This document shows, in pieces, positions 37,799 to 45,482 of a stretch of DNA of 64,000 bases. Source of the stretch: Pseudodonghicola flavimaris. GTDB lineage: Bacteria > Pseudomonadota > Alphaproteobacteria > Rhodobacterales > Rhodobacteraceae. Numbering within the stretch: the first letter of the stretch is position 1; each line of letters starts with the position of its first letter. The position numbers and the translations under genes were made by a program. The DNA is taken from assembly GCF_030164425.1 (NCBI RefSeq), contig NZ_JASNJD010000003.1, forward strand, positions 1 to 64,000, given 5' to 3'. The notes under the pieces are model-generated. The model did not search any database. It saw only the letters and a list, made by a program, of their open reading frames with translations, and was not told the origin of the DNA.

Positions 37799-38638
37799 AT
37801 GTACAGCCCCCGCACCCGTTGGGCCGATCAGCCCGAAGGCTCCGAAAACCCCCTGAACGCCGCCCTGGCCGCGCGCGACCGGTCGACCATCGACATGGTC
37901 ACCGAGGCCGTCCGCCACAAGCAGTGCCTGCTGGCCTTTCAGCCGGTAGTTCAGGCCCGCGCGCCGCACAATGTCGCCTTCTACGAAGGGTTGATTCGCA
38001 TCCTCGACGAAACCGGCCGGGTGATTCCCGCCCGCGACTTCATGCCGGTGGTCGAAAATACCGAACTCGGCCGCGAGATCGACTGCCTGGCGCTGGAAGC
38101 CGGGTTGCAGGCGCTGGCGGAGAACCCGACCCTGCGGCTGTCGATCAACATGTCGGCCCGCTCGATCGGCTACAGCCGCTGGATGCAGACGCTGAACCGC
38201 GCGCTGAATCTGGACAACCGGATCGGCGAACGGCTGACGCTGGAGATCGCCGAAAGCTCCGCCATGATGGTGCCGGAACTGGTGATCGATTTCATGGACC
38301 GGTTGCAGGGCAACGGCATCGCCTTCGCGCTGGACGATTTCGGATCGGGCGCCATTAACATCCGGCATTTCCGTGATTTCTTCTTCGACGCCGTCAAGAT
38401 CGACGGCCAGTACGTCCGCGGTGTGCACCGCGATTACGACACCCAGGCCGCATTGCGGGCGCTGGTCGCCATGGCCCGCGAATTCGAGATGCTGATCATC
38501 GCCGAATCCGTCGAAGCCAGCGAAGACGCCGAATACCTGATGTCGCTCGGCATCGACTGCATGCAGGGCTACCTGTTCGGTGCCCCGACCATTCGCCCCG
38601 ACTGGGCCGACGAAGACAGTCAGGCGGCCGCCGGCTGA
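37799..38638 (+). CDS. EAL-domain cyclic-di-GMP phosphodiesterase (EGL variant)
   Basis: 279 aa from the ATG at 37799 (GAGG about 8 nt before). One EAL domain, no GGDEF, no membrane segment. The signature is E63-G-L65 in FYEGLIR in place of EAL. The other catalytic positions are present: N in SINMS, E in LEIAES, DD in LDDFGSG, K in VKIDG, E in AESVE and Q in QGYLFG. So metal binding and hydrolysis of cyclic-di-GMP to pGpG remain likely. It is divergent from tag and upstream of phaA by about 180 nt. No input domain is seen; the first 35 residues are unassigned. Confidence 0.85.
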   Translation: MYSPRTRWADQPEGSENPLNAALAARDRSTIDMVTEAVRHKQCLLAFQPVVQARAPHNVAFYEGLIRILDETGRVIPARDFMPVVENTELGREIDCLALEAGLQALAENPTLRLSINMSARSIGYSRWMQTLNRALNLDNRIGERLTLEIAESSAMMVPELVIDFMDRLQGNGIAFALDDFGSGAINIRHFRDFFFDAVKIDGQYVRGVHRDYDTQAALRALVAMAREFEMLIIAESVEASEDAEYLMSLGIDCMQGYLFGAPTIRPDWADEDSQAAAG

Positions 38639-38693
38639 GCCGGTCCGGCGCCAGGGCGCGCCGTGGTCTGGGGGGACCGCGGCACGCTCGTTA

Positions 38694-38711
38694 TTGCTGC
38701 GGGTGCAGCAA
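38694..38711 (+). promoter_or_regulatory. PhaR-type operator upstream of phaA
   Basis: TTGCTGCGGGTGCAGCAA is a perfect inverted repeat with a 4-nt centre and contains CTGC-N4-GCAG. That matches the CTGC-N3/4-GCAG consensus I recall for PhaR of Rhodobacter and Paracoccus. It lies 111 nt before the phaA start, outside any gene. phaR itself is not in the window. Confidence 0.65.
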
Positions 38712-38821
38712 TCCGGTATCACAAGCCTATCGGGGCGGCGGCCCCGGGGCAGGTCCGATGACCCACCCGCGGGACCGACACAGGAGGATGCCGCCCTTTG
38801 GATGGCAAAGGACCGGATCAC

Positions 38822-39997
38822 ATGACAAATGTAGTTATTGCATCGGCGGCACGGACGGGCGTGGGGAGCTTCGCTGGCTCGTTCGCCAACACCCCGGCAC
38901 ATGACTTGGGCGCGGCGGTACTGGAAGCGGTCGTCGAACGCGCCGGGATCGCCAAGGAGGAGGTTTCCGAAACCATCCTCGGGCAGGTGCTGACCGCGGC
39001 GCAGGGCCAGAACCCGGCCCGTCAGGCCCATATCAACGCCGGCTTCCCGAAAGAAAGCGCCGCCTGGAGCATCAACCAGGTCTGCGGCTCCGGTCTGCGC
39101 TCGGTCGCCCTCGCGGCTCAGCACATCCAGCTGGGAGACGCCAGCATCGTCGCCGCCGGCGGCCAGGAAAACATGACCCTGTCGCCCCATGCCGCCGCCC
39201 TGCGCGCCGGCCACAAGATGGGTGACATGACCTATATCGACACGATGATTCGCGACGGTCTGTGGGATGCCTTCAACGGCTATCACATGGGGCAGACCGC
39301 CGAGAACGTGGCGGAGCAGTGGCAGATCAGCCGCGACATGCAGGACGAATTCGCCGTCGCCAGCCAGAACAAGGCGGAAGCGGCGCAGAAAGCCGGCAAG
39401 TTCGCCGATGAAATCGTGCCCTTCACCATCAAGACCCGCAAGGGCGATATCGTGATGGACAAGGACGAATACATCCGCGCCGGCGCCACCATCGAAGCGA
39501 TGCAGAAACTGCGCCCCGCCTTCGTCAAGGACGGCACCGTGACCGCCGCCAACGCCTCGGGCATCAACGACGGCGCCGCCGCCGTGTTGCTGATGAACGC
39601 CGACGATGCCGAGAAACGCGGGATCGAACCGCTGGCCCGCATCGTTTCCTACGCCACCGTCGGCCTCGACCCGTCGATCATGGGTGTCGGCCCGATCTAC
39701 GCCAGCCGCAAGGCGCTGGAAAAAGCCGGCTGGAGCCCCAGCGATCTGGATCTGGTCGAAGCCAACGAAGCCTTCGCCGCCCAGGCCTGCGCCGTGAACA
39801 AGGACATGGGCTGGGATCCCTCAATCGTGAACGTGAACGGCGGCGCCATCGCCATCGGCCACCCGATCGGTGCCTCCGGCTGCCGCATCCTCAACACCCT
39901 GCTGTTCGAAATGAAGCGCCGCGATGCCAAGAAGGGCCTCGCCACGCTCTGCATCGGCGGTGGCATGGGCGTTGCGATGTGTGTCGAGCGCCCCTAA
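38822..39997 (+). CDS. phaA: acetyl-CoA C-acetyltransferase (beta-ketothiolase)
   Basis: 391 aa from the ATG at 38822. It condenses two acetyl-CoA to acetoacetyl-CoA, the first step of polyhydroxybutyrate synthesis. The acylated cysteine lies in [35 protein letters not shown] with the catalytic histidine, and [14 protein letters not shown] with the second cysteine are all present. It precedes phaB, but a strong terminator and about 190 nt separate them, so they are probably expressed from separate promoters. A PhaR-type operator lies upstream. Confidence 0.95.
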   Translation: MTNVVIASAARTGVGSFAGSFANTPAHDLGAAVLEAVVERAGIAKEEVSETILGQVLTAAQGQNPARQAHINAGFPKESAAWSINQVCGSGLRSVALAAQHIQLGDASIVAAGGQENMTLSPHAAALRAGHKMGDMTYIDTMIRDGLWDAFNGYHMGQTAENVAEQWQISRDMQDEFAVASQNKAEAAQKAGKFADEIVPFTIKTRKGDIVMDKDEYIRAGATIEAMQKLRPAFVKDGTVTAANASGINDGAAAVLLMNADDAEKRGIEPLARIVSYATVGLDPSIMGVGPIYASRKALEKAGWSPSDLDLVEANEAFAAQACAVNKDMGWDPSIVNVNGGAIAIGHPIGASGCRILNTLLFEMKRRDAKKGLATLCIGGGMGVAMCVERP

Positions 39998-40023
39998 GGC
40001 TTTGATAAAAATGCTATCGGTTG

Positions 40024-40050
40024 AGGGCGCCTCTGGCGCCCTTTTCTTTT
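40024..40050 (+). terminator. phaA terminator
   Basis: An 8-bp stem (40024-40031 with 40035-40042) with a 3-nt loop, then TTTTCTTTT, 27 nt past the phaA stop. A textbook intrinsic terminator separating phaA from phaB. Confidence 0.9.
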
Positions 40051-40091
40051 GCATTGCCCCGCTCAACGGCAACGGCGTTGATTTTTCCGAA

Positions 40092-40131
40092 TAAATTCGC
40101 CCCTAACTCACGAAACTTTATTGCGAATTTA
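40092..40131. promoter_or_regulatory. 9-bp inverted repeat in the phaB promoter region
   Basis: TAAATTCGC (40092-40100) and GCGAATTTA (40123-40131) are perfect inverted copies 22 nt apart, in AT-rich DNA 55-94 nt before phaB. Centre-to-centre distance is about 31 bp, three helical turns. It could be a pair of half-sites or a hairpin. No PhaR consensus is present here. Confidence 0.4.
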
Positions 40132-40185
40132 CATTTCAATATGTAACAGAGTTACCATGTCAAATTGAGATTGGAGGACACCTCA

Positions 40186-40908
40186 ATGACTCGGACAGCA
40201 CTTGTCACCGGCGGGTCCCGTGGGATCGGCGCCGCGATTTCCCAGGCGCTGAAGGCCCAGGGCTATAGCGTCGCAGCCACCTACGCCGGCAATGACGAGG
40301 CCGCAGCCGCCTTCACCGCCGAGACCGGCATCAAGACCTACAAATGGAATGTCGGCGACTACGAGGACAGTAAGGCCGGCATCGCCCAGGTCGAAGCCGA
40401 TCTGGGTCCGATTGAGGTCGTGGTGGCCAATGCCGGCATCACCCGCGACGCCCCCTTTCACAAGATGACGCCGGAACAGTGGCAGCAGGTGATCGACACC
40501 AACCTGACCGGCGTGTTCAACACCATTCACCCGATCTGGCCCGGCATGCGCGAGCGCAAATTCGGCCGCGTCGTGGTGATCAGCTCGATCAACGGGCAGA
40601 AAGGCCAGTTCGGCCAGGTGAACTATGCCGCCACCAAGGCCGGCGATCTGGGCATCATCAAGTCGCTGGCCCAGGAAGGCGCCCGGTTCAACATCACTGC
40701 CAACGCGATCTGTCCCGGCTATATCGGCACCGATATGGTCATGGCGGTGCCGGAGAAGGTGCGCGAATCGATCATCGCGCAAATCCCCGTCGGTCGCCTG
40801 GGCGAACCCGAGGAAATCGCCCGCTGCGTGGCCTTCCTGGCCTCCGACGACGCCGGCTTCATCACCGGTTCCACCATCACTGCGAATGGCGGTCAGTTCT
40901 TCGTCTGA
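40186..40908 (+). CDS. phaB: acetoacetyl-CoA reductase
   Basis: 240 aa, classical short-chain reductase. It reduces acetoacetyl-CoA with NADPH to (R)-3-hydroxybutyryl-CoA, the monomer for polyhydroxybutyrate. The cofactor loop is TGGSRGIG, NAG is in VVANAGITRDAPF, and the catalytic tetrad includes S in VISSINGQKGQFG and Y/K in NYAATKAGDLG. The ATG at 40186 has GGAGG 9 nt before it. An intrinsic terminator follows at 40960. phaC and phaZ of the usual cluster are not adjacent; a PhaC/PhaZ-like gene is at 6756. Confidence 0.95.
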   Translation: MTRTALVTGGSRGIGAAISQALKAQGYSVAATYAGNDEAAAAFTAETGIKTYKWNVGDYEDSKAGIAQVEADLGPIEVVVANAGITRDAPFHKMTPEQWQQVIDTNLTGVFNTIHPIWPGMRERKFGRVVVISSINGQKGQFGQVNYAATKAGDLGIIKSLAQEGARFNITANAICPGYIGTDMVMAVPEKVRESIIAQIPVGRLGEPEEIARCVAFLASDDAGFITGSTITANGGQFFV

Positions 40909-40959
40909 TCCATGCGCGCACCACCGGCACGCGGCGCAGGAATGCGCCGGAATGAGACA

Positions 40960-40987
40960 GGGCCGACCCCGCGGGGCCGGCCCTTTT
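40960..40987 (+). terminator. phaB terminator
   Basis: GGGCCGACCC and GGGGCCGGCCC pair with one mismatch around a CGCG turn, followed by TTTTC, 52 nt past the phaB stop. It could also act on the convergent 41-aa gene. Confidence 0.78.
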
Positions 40988-41014
40988 CAATCCCGTAAGT
41001 CCCTGCGCGCCGGG

Positions 41015-41140
41015 TCAGCGGGAAAGAGAACGAAACCGCAGCCGGCCCCAGATAGACCGCAGCGCATCGCCGCGAGCCACGTGTGCGCGGTCAAAGGCCG
41101 CCCGCACGGCAGGGGTTGCAGTCATCTCGGTCATCGTCAT
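41015..41140 (-). CDS. 41-aa basic small protein divergent from a LysR gene
   Basis: 41 aa from the ATG at 41140, which has one of the best ribosome sites in the window (AAAGGAGG 5-6 nt before). The product is basic and helical (VRAAFDRAHVARGDALRSIWGRLRFRSLSR), like the DUF1127-style Arg-rich microproteins of Rhodobacteraceae, though too divergent for me to assign formally. DUF1127 proteins in some species affect sRNA turnover or stress responses; this is only a parallel. It is divergent from a LysR regulator gene, 110 nt away, an arrangement repeated at 62408-63546. Confidence 0.7.
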   Translation of the reverse strand: MTMTEMTATPAVRAAFDRAHVARGDALRSIWGRLRFRSLSR

Positions 41141-41250
41141 CACGGCCTCCTTTCGGAACAGGCATACTTGATGACAACCACTATGACTTACGGCATAATA
41201 TGGGACAAACGAGAGTTTTCCGGCACTCACTTAAGAAAAACTAATCCGAT
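41141..41250. promoter_or_regulatory. divergent promoter region, LysR / 41-aa gene
   Basis: 110 nt, AT-rich. It contains CATAATATGGGA, a CACTTAAG palindrome core and ACTAATC close to the LysR start; CTAAT is the half-site known for E. coli GcvA. LysR regulators normally bind such shared regions and control the divergent gene. No Shine-Dalgarno sequence is evident for the LysR gene. Confidence 0.45.
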
Positions 41251-42201
41251 ATGGCTGACCGGCTGCCACCCCTGACCGCCCTGCGCGCCTTCGAAGCCGC
41301 AGCCCGGCACCTGTCCTTCGCCAGGGCGGCAGAGGAGTTGAACGTCACCCCCGCCGCGTTGTCGTTTCAGATCAAGTCGCTGGAACAGCATCTGGGGCAG
41401 CCGCTGTTTCACCGGCTGAACCGCGCCGTCGACCTGACCGAGGCGGGCCGCACCCTCGCGCCCGGCGCCACCGACGGGTTTCAGATGCTGGCCAGCGCCT
41501 GGCGCAGCACCACCCGGTTGAACGATAAACGCGGACTGGTCGTCACCGCCGGACCGGCACTGACGGCAAAATGGCTGGCACCCCGGCTGTATAATTTCGC
41601 CCAGGCCCATCCGGATATCGACCTCAGATTCTCCGCCAGCCTGAGGTTCATGGATTTCGAACGCGACGACATCGACGTCGCGATCCGCTTTGGCTATGGG
41701 CCGGATCCGGGTCTCTATTCCCTGAAACTGGCCGAAGAATGGCTGACCCCGGTCATGATCCCGGAGCTAGCCGACCGCTATCCAACACCGGAGAGCCTGC
41801 TTGGCGCCCCGTTGCTGATCGACGATTCCATCGATTTTCTCGATCCGCCTTGTGACTGGGCCGCCTGGTTCCGCGCGGTGGGCATCGCGTCGCCCCCACC
41901 TACGGGCCTGCGGTTTTCACAGGCCGACCATGCCATCGACGCAGCGATGACAGGCGTCGGAGTCGTACTGGGGCGACGCGCGCTGGTGATCAAGGATCTG
42001 GCCGAAGGACGACTTGTCGCGCCCTACGGAGTGGCCCTGACCACCACCGCGCATTTTCGCTTTCTCTGTCAGACCGGAGCGGAAACCCGGCCGCAAATCC
42101 GCGCCTTCCGTGACTGGATGCTGCACGAAGTTCGGAAAACCGCATCGGTTTCCGAGACGCTGACCCTCATACCGGCCGAATCCGTTCCCCCTGCTCCCTG
42201 A
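41251..42201 (+). CDS. GcvA-like LysR family transcription regulator
   Basis: 316 aa. The N-terminal winged helix (LPPLTALRAFEAAARHLSFARAAEELNVTPAALS region, residues about 8-42) is the GcvA subgroup type, and a linker helix (SLEQHLGQPLFHR) follows. The periplasmic-binding-like effector domain is about residues 92-300. Tail residues 301-316 are Pro/Ser-rich. It probably controls the divergent 41-aa gene and itself. The effector is unknown; GcvA subgroup members bind glycine or other amino acids only in some cases. No Shine-Dalgarno precedes the ATG, so translation may be weak. Confidence 0.9.
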   Translation: MADRLPPLTALRAFEAAARHLSFARAAEELNVTPAALSFQIKSLEQHLGQPLFHRLNRAVDLTEAGRTLAPGATDGFQMLASAWRSTTRLNDKRGLVVTAGPALTAKWLAPRLYNFAQAHPDIDLRFSASLRFMDFERDDIDVAIRFGYGPDPGLYSLKLAEEWLTPVMIPELADRYPTPESLLGAPLLIDDSIDFLDPPCDWAAWFRAVGIASPPPTGLRFSQADHAIDAAMTGVGVVLGRRALVIKDLAEGRLVAPYGVALTTTAHFRFLCQTGAETRPQIRAFRDWMLHEVRKTASVSETLTLIPAESVPPAP

Positions 42202-42216
42202 GAGCCCGGGCAGGCG

Positions 42217-42381
42217 TCAGTTCGACAGGCGTTCGATCTCTTCTTTCAGTTTCAGCTTGCGTTTCTTCAGAGAGACCAGATGCAGCGCGTCGACGCTGGG
42301 CGCGCGTTGCGCCTGTTCCACCTGGAAGCTCAGACTTTCATGCTTGCGCTTCAGTTCCGTCAGGTGCGAACTAAGGCTCAT
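42217..42381 (-). CDS. DUF465 (YdcH-type) small coiled-coil protein
   Basis: 54 aa from the ATG at 42381, with GAGGAGG 7 nt before. The whole protein is charged and helical: MSLSSHLTELKRKHESLSFQ, then LVSLKKRKLKLKEEIERL, the DUF465/YdcH pattern with the conserved LKKRKLKLKEEI end. Function is unknown; it is common in proteobacteria as a tiny cytoplasmic protein. It ends 15 nt from the convergent LysR stop. Confidence 0.9.
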   Translation of the reverse strand: MSLSSHLTELKRKHESLSFQVEQAQRAPSVDALHLVSLKKRKLKLKEEIERLSN

Positions 42382-42463
42382 GGCAATCCTCCTCTGAATT
42401 GGTTTTGCCCAATGAGTTGAGCATAACTCGATCCACCTGTCACGCTGCAGGCGCATTAGATTT

Positions 42464-43291
42464 TCACAAAAGCGACACATTGCCGTCATGGCCCCGGCGC
42501 GACGGCGCGCGGGCTCCGTTGGTCTCAGGCCAGACCAAGGCCGCGCCATGCCGTAAAACAGCTGCGATTTCAGGGGCATAATCCTCACGGTCCTGGCCGT
42601 GACAGGCCCCCTGATGCAGCAGGAGCGGCGCATGCAGGCGAAAAGCCGCGCGCCCGCCCTTCCGGGCCCGCAGAATCACCAGATCGGGGGCCCGACCGGC
42701 GCGCGCTGCCAGCGGCAGCACCTCCAGCGACCCCAGTCGCCCGGCGCAGGCCGCCAGAATTTCCGGCAGCCGTTCGGTCCGCTGGATCATGTGCAGCATC
42801 CCGCGCGGCGCCAGCCGCCGCGCCGCCACCTCCAGCCAGAGCGCCAGTGGCGTCTCCGCCTCGCCCAGGGCCACCGCACGACCACTGTCCGCCGCCCGGG
42901 TATGCGCCCCGGCGCGGTAATAGGGCGGATTGGCGATCACATGATCGACCTGCCGCCGCCGCAGTTCCGCGGGCAGGGCGGCCAGATCGGCGCAGATCAC
43001 CTCCAGCCCCAGATCGTTGTCAGCGGCATTGCGTCGCGCCAGCGCCGCATAGCCCGGCTGCAGCTCCACCCCGGTCGCCTCCAGCCCCGGCACCCGCGCC
43101 GCCAGGCAGAGAATCGCCGCCCCCGCACCACAGCCCAGCTCCAGCACGCTCTGCCCCGCCCGCGCCGGCACCGCCGCCGCCAGCAGCACCGGGTCCACCC
43201 CGGCGCGATAGCCCCGCCGGGGCTGCCACAGCCGCAGCCGCCCGCCCAGAAAGCCATCCCGGCTCAGCACGCTGTCGTCGAAGTCAGTCAC
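42464..43291 (-). CDS. TrmN6-like N6-adenine methyltransferase
   Basis: 275 aa from a GTG at 43291, which overlaps the stop of the DUF2007 gene as GTGA. It has a class I SAM fold: VLELGCGAGAAILCLA (SAM loop), GVELQPGYAALARRN, and the catalytic NPPYY of N6-adenine or N5-glutamine methyltransferases. The closest known function is tRNA1(Val) adenine-37 N6-methylation (TrmN6/YfiC type), consistent with RLRLWQPRRGYRAGVDPVLL at the start. The tRNA target is inferred. It is coupled to the DUF2007 gene upstream; the window holds no tRNA gene. Confidence 0.82.
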   Translation of the reverse strand: MTDFDDSVLSRDGFLGGRLRLWQPRRGYRAGVDPVLLAAAVPARAGQSVLELGCGAGAAILCLAARVPGLEATGVELQPGYAALARRNAADNDLGLEVICADLAALPAELRRRQVDHVIANPPYYRAGAHTRAADSGRAVALGEAETPLALWLEVAARRLAPRGMLHMIQRTERLPEILAACAGRLGSLEVLPLAARAGRAPDLVILRARKGGRAAFRLHAPLLLHQGACHGQDREDYAPEIAAVLRHGAALVWPETNGARAPSRRGHDGNVSLL

Positions 43292-43503
43292 AGTCCACGG
43301 GGGATGTCGTTGTCACTGAGCACCCGCAGCGCGGCATCGTAATCATCGTCCCGCACCATCATGCGACGGGGAAAAAGACCGATGCCGCCTTCGAGAATGC
43401 TCATATTTACGTCCATCTGAAAGCAGTCTATACCCTCACCTTCGAGAAGGGCAGAGGCAAAGGCCATGACGGTCGGGTCGGTGCTGCGCAACAGTTCCTT
43501 CAT
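43288..43503 (-). CDS. DUF2007 putative signal-transducing protein
   Basis: 71 aa: MKELLRSTDPTVMAFASALL, then GEGIDCFQMD, RRMMVRDDDYDAALRVL, the ferredoxin-like DUF2007 (PII-like) pattern. These small proteins occur beside many cytoplasmic enzymes, without a proven role. No good ribosome site precedes the ATG. Its stop overlaps the GTG of the methyltransferase gene, so the two are translationally coupled. Divergent from the polyprenyl synthase gene, with 54 nt between start codons. Confidence 0.85.
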   Translation of the reverse strand: MKELLRSTDPTVMAFASALLEGEGIDCFQMDVNMSILEGGIGLFPRRMMVRDDDYDAALRVLSDNDIPRGL

Positions 43504-43557
43504 ATCGGGATGTAAGGGCAAGCCGCCCGCGATGTCGAGCCTCGGGGAAACCGCGCC

Positions 43558-44556
43558 ATGAATATGACACTCGTCACCAAACCTCACGACCGGCTGGCGG
43601 CCGCGCTCTCCACCGAGATGGCCGAAGTCGACCTGCTGATCCGCACCCGGATGCATTCGGACCACGCGCCGCGCATCCCGGAGATCACCGCCCATCTGGT
43701 CAGCGCCGGCGGCAAGCGGCTGCGGCCGATGCTGACCCTCGCCGCGGCCAAGCTCTGCGGCTATCAGGGCGAGCATCACCTCGGCCTCGCCGCCACGGTG
43801 GAATTCATTCATACCGCGACGCTGCTGCACGACGATGTCGTCGACGAAAGCGAAAAGCGCCGCGGCCGGCCCACCGCCAACCTGCTCTGGGACAATAAAT
43901 CCAGCGTTCTGGTCGGCGATTACCTGTTCTCCCGCAGCTTCCAGCTGATGGTCGCCACCGGCAACCTGCGGGTTCTGGAAATCCTCGCCAACGCCTCGGC
44001 CACGATTTCCGAAGGCGAAGTGCTGCAGATGACCGCGGCCAGCGACCTGAAGACCGATGAGGATATCTATCTGCAGGTGGTGCGCGGCAAGACCGCCGCG
44101 CTCTTCTCTGCCGCGACCGAGGTCGGCGGCGTCATCGCCGGCGCCACGCCAGAGGCGGTCGCCGCCCTCTTCGCCTATGGCGACGCGCTGGGGATCGCCT
44201 TCCAGATCGCCGACGACCTGCTTGATTATCAGGGCGACAGCGGCGCCACCGGCAAGAATGTCGGCGACGATTTCCGCGAACGCAAGCTGACGCTGCCGGT
44301 GATCAAGGCTGTGGCCCAGGCCGATGAGGCAGAGCGCGCCTTCTGGACCCGCACCATCGAAAAGGGGCAGCAGCAGGACGGCGATCTGGAGCAGGCGCTG
44401 GCGCTGATGGCGAAATACGACACCCTCGCCGCCACCCGCCGCGATGCGGAGGCCTGGGCCGCCAAGGCGCAGCAGGCGCTGACCGCCCTGCCCGCCCATG
44501 AAATCCGCGAAATGCTGCACGATCTCGCCGGCTACGTGGTCTCGCGCCTGTCCTGA
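43558..44556 (+). CDS. ispB: polyprenyl (octa/decaprenyl) diphosphate synthase
   Basis: 332 aa. All-trans long-chain prenyl transferase that makes the ubiquinone side chain (decaprenyl in most of this family) from FPP/GGPP and IPP. The two Asp-rich motifs are LLHDDVVDESEKRRG and FQIADDLLDYQGD; GGKRLRP is the IPP-binding region. The small residues before the first motif (IHTATLLHDD) permit a long product. Chain length is not fixed by the sequence alone. It ends convergent to ispE, and repeat copy B follows its stop. GGGGA lies about 9 nt before the ATG. Confidence 0.93.
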   Translation: MNMTLVTKPHDRLAAALSTEMAEVDLLIRTRMHSDHAPRIPEITAHLVSAGGKRLRPMLTLAAAKLCGYQGEHHLGLAATVEFIHTATLLHDDVVDESEKRRGRPTANLLWDNKSSVLVGDYLFSRSFQLMVATGNLRVLEILANASATISEGEVLQMTAASDLKTDEDIYLQVVRGKTAALFSAATEVGGVIAGATPEAVAALFAYGDALGIAFQIADDLLDYQGDSGATGKNVGDDFRERKLTLPVIKAVAQADEAERAFWTRTIEKGQQQDGDLEQALALMAKYDTLAATRRDAEAWAAKAQQALTALPAHEIREMLHDLAGYVVSRLS

Positions 44557-44586
44557 CCAGCGCGCACCCCGGCGCCGGCGGCAAGT

Positions 44587-44610
44587 CTTTTTCTGGCCCT
44601 AAATATCCCC
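44587..44610 (+). repeat. dispersed intergenic element, copy B
   Basis: CTTTTTCTGGCCCTAAATAT followed by CCCC, beginning 30 nt past the polyprenyl synthase stop in the sense direction. A GC-rich tail with a GGGG/CCCC hairpin follows. The region lies between convergent genes (ispB and ispE). Confidence 0.72.
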
Positions 44611-44678
44611 GCCGGAGGCTGCGGCCCGCAGGGGCGCATCCCCTTTCATCCTCGGACGCCGGCCACACCCGACGGGGC

Positions 44679-45482
44679 TCAGCCGATGGCGCTGGGGGTA
44701 CTCTGCGTCGGCATCACCCACCAGCCGGGATGGGCGCGCGACAGATCCGCCGCCGCCCGCTCCGCCGCCGCCCGCGTCGCGAACAGACCGAAGCAGGTGG
44801 CCCCCGATCCCGACATCCGACCGAGATCCGCCCCCGCCTGCCGCAACGCCGCCAGCACATCGCCGATCACCGGCGCCAGCCCGCGGGCCGGGGCCTCCAG
44901 ATCATTGCGCTGTGCGCCCAGCCAGGCGGCCAACCGGTGCCCGGGCCAGGGCGTCATCGCCGGGTTCTGGCGCTGCTCCAGCGCCTTGAACACCGCCGGT
45001 GTCGGCAGCGGCACACCCGGGTTGACCAGCAGCAGCGACAGGGCCGGCAGCCCGGTCACGGGGGTCAGACGCTCGCCGATCCCCTGCATCCGCTGCGGCC
45101 CGGCCGACAGGCAGACCGGCACATCCGCCCCCAGAGCGATGGCCTGATCCGGCGCGCCGAAAGCGCGCAGGATTGCCGCCGCGTCGGACGAGCCGCCGCC
45201 GATCCCGGCGCCATGCGGCAGGTTTTTCTCCAACCGGATATGCAGGCGCTGCCCGGCCAGCTCTGCCGCGCGCCACACCAGGTTACGGGCATCCGCCGGC
45301 ACCCCGCCGGCAAAGGGGCCAGTGACCTCCAGCGACATCTCCGCCGCCGGTTCCACCCAAAGTCGGTCGCCGACATCACCGAAGACCACCAGCGAATCCA
45401 GCAGGTGATAGCCATCGGCGCGCTGACCGGTGACATGCAGGCTCAGGTTGATCTTGACCGGCGCGAAAAGCTCACTCGCCAT
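44679..45482 (-). CDS. ispE: 4-diphosphocytidyl-2-C-methyl-D-erythritol kinase
   Basis: 267 aa from the ATG at 45482, overlapping the end of the TPR gene by 11 nt; the frame is open further upstream, inside the TPR gene, but MASELFAPVKINLSL is the conserved start. GHMP kinase of the non-mevalonate isoprenoid pathway: the ATP loop is LPHGAGIGGGSSDAAA, the first motif APVKINLSLHV and the last GRMSGSGATCFGLF. It is on the strand opposite to ispB, but both feed isoprenoid and quinone synthesis. Confidence 0.94.
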   Translation of the reverse strand: MASELFAPVKINLSLHVTGQRADGYHLLDSLVVFGDVGDRLWVEPAAEMSLEVTGPFAGGVPADARNLVWRAAELAGQRLHIRLEKNLPHGAGIGGGSSDAAAILRAFGAPDQAIALGADVPVCLSAGPQRMQGIGERLTPVTGLPALSLLLVNPGVPLPTPAVFKALEQRQNPAMTPWPGHRLAAWLGAQRNDLEAPARGLAPVIGDVLAALRQAGADLGRMSGSGATCFGLFATRAAAERAAADLSRAHPGWWVMPTQSTPSAIG

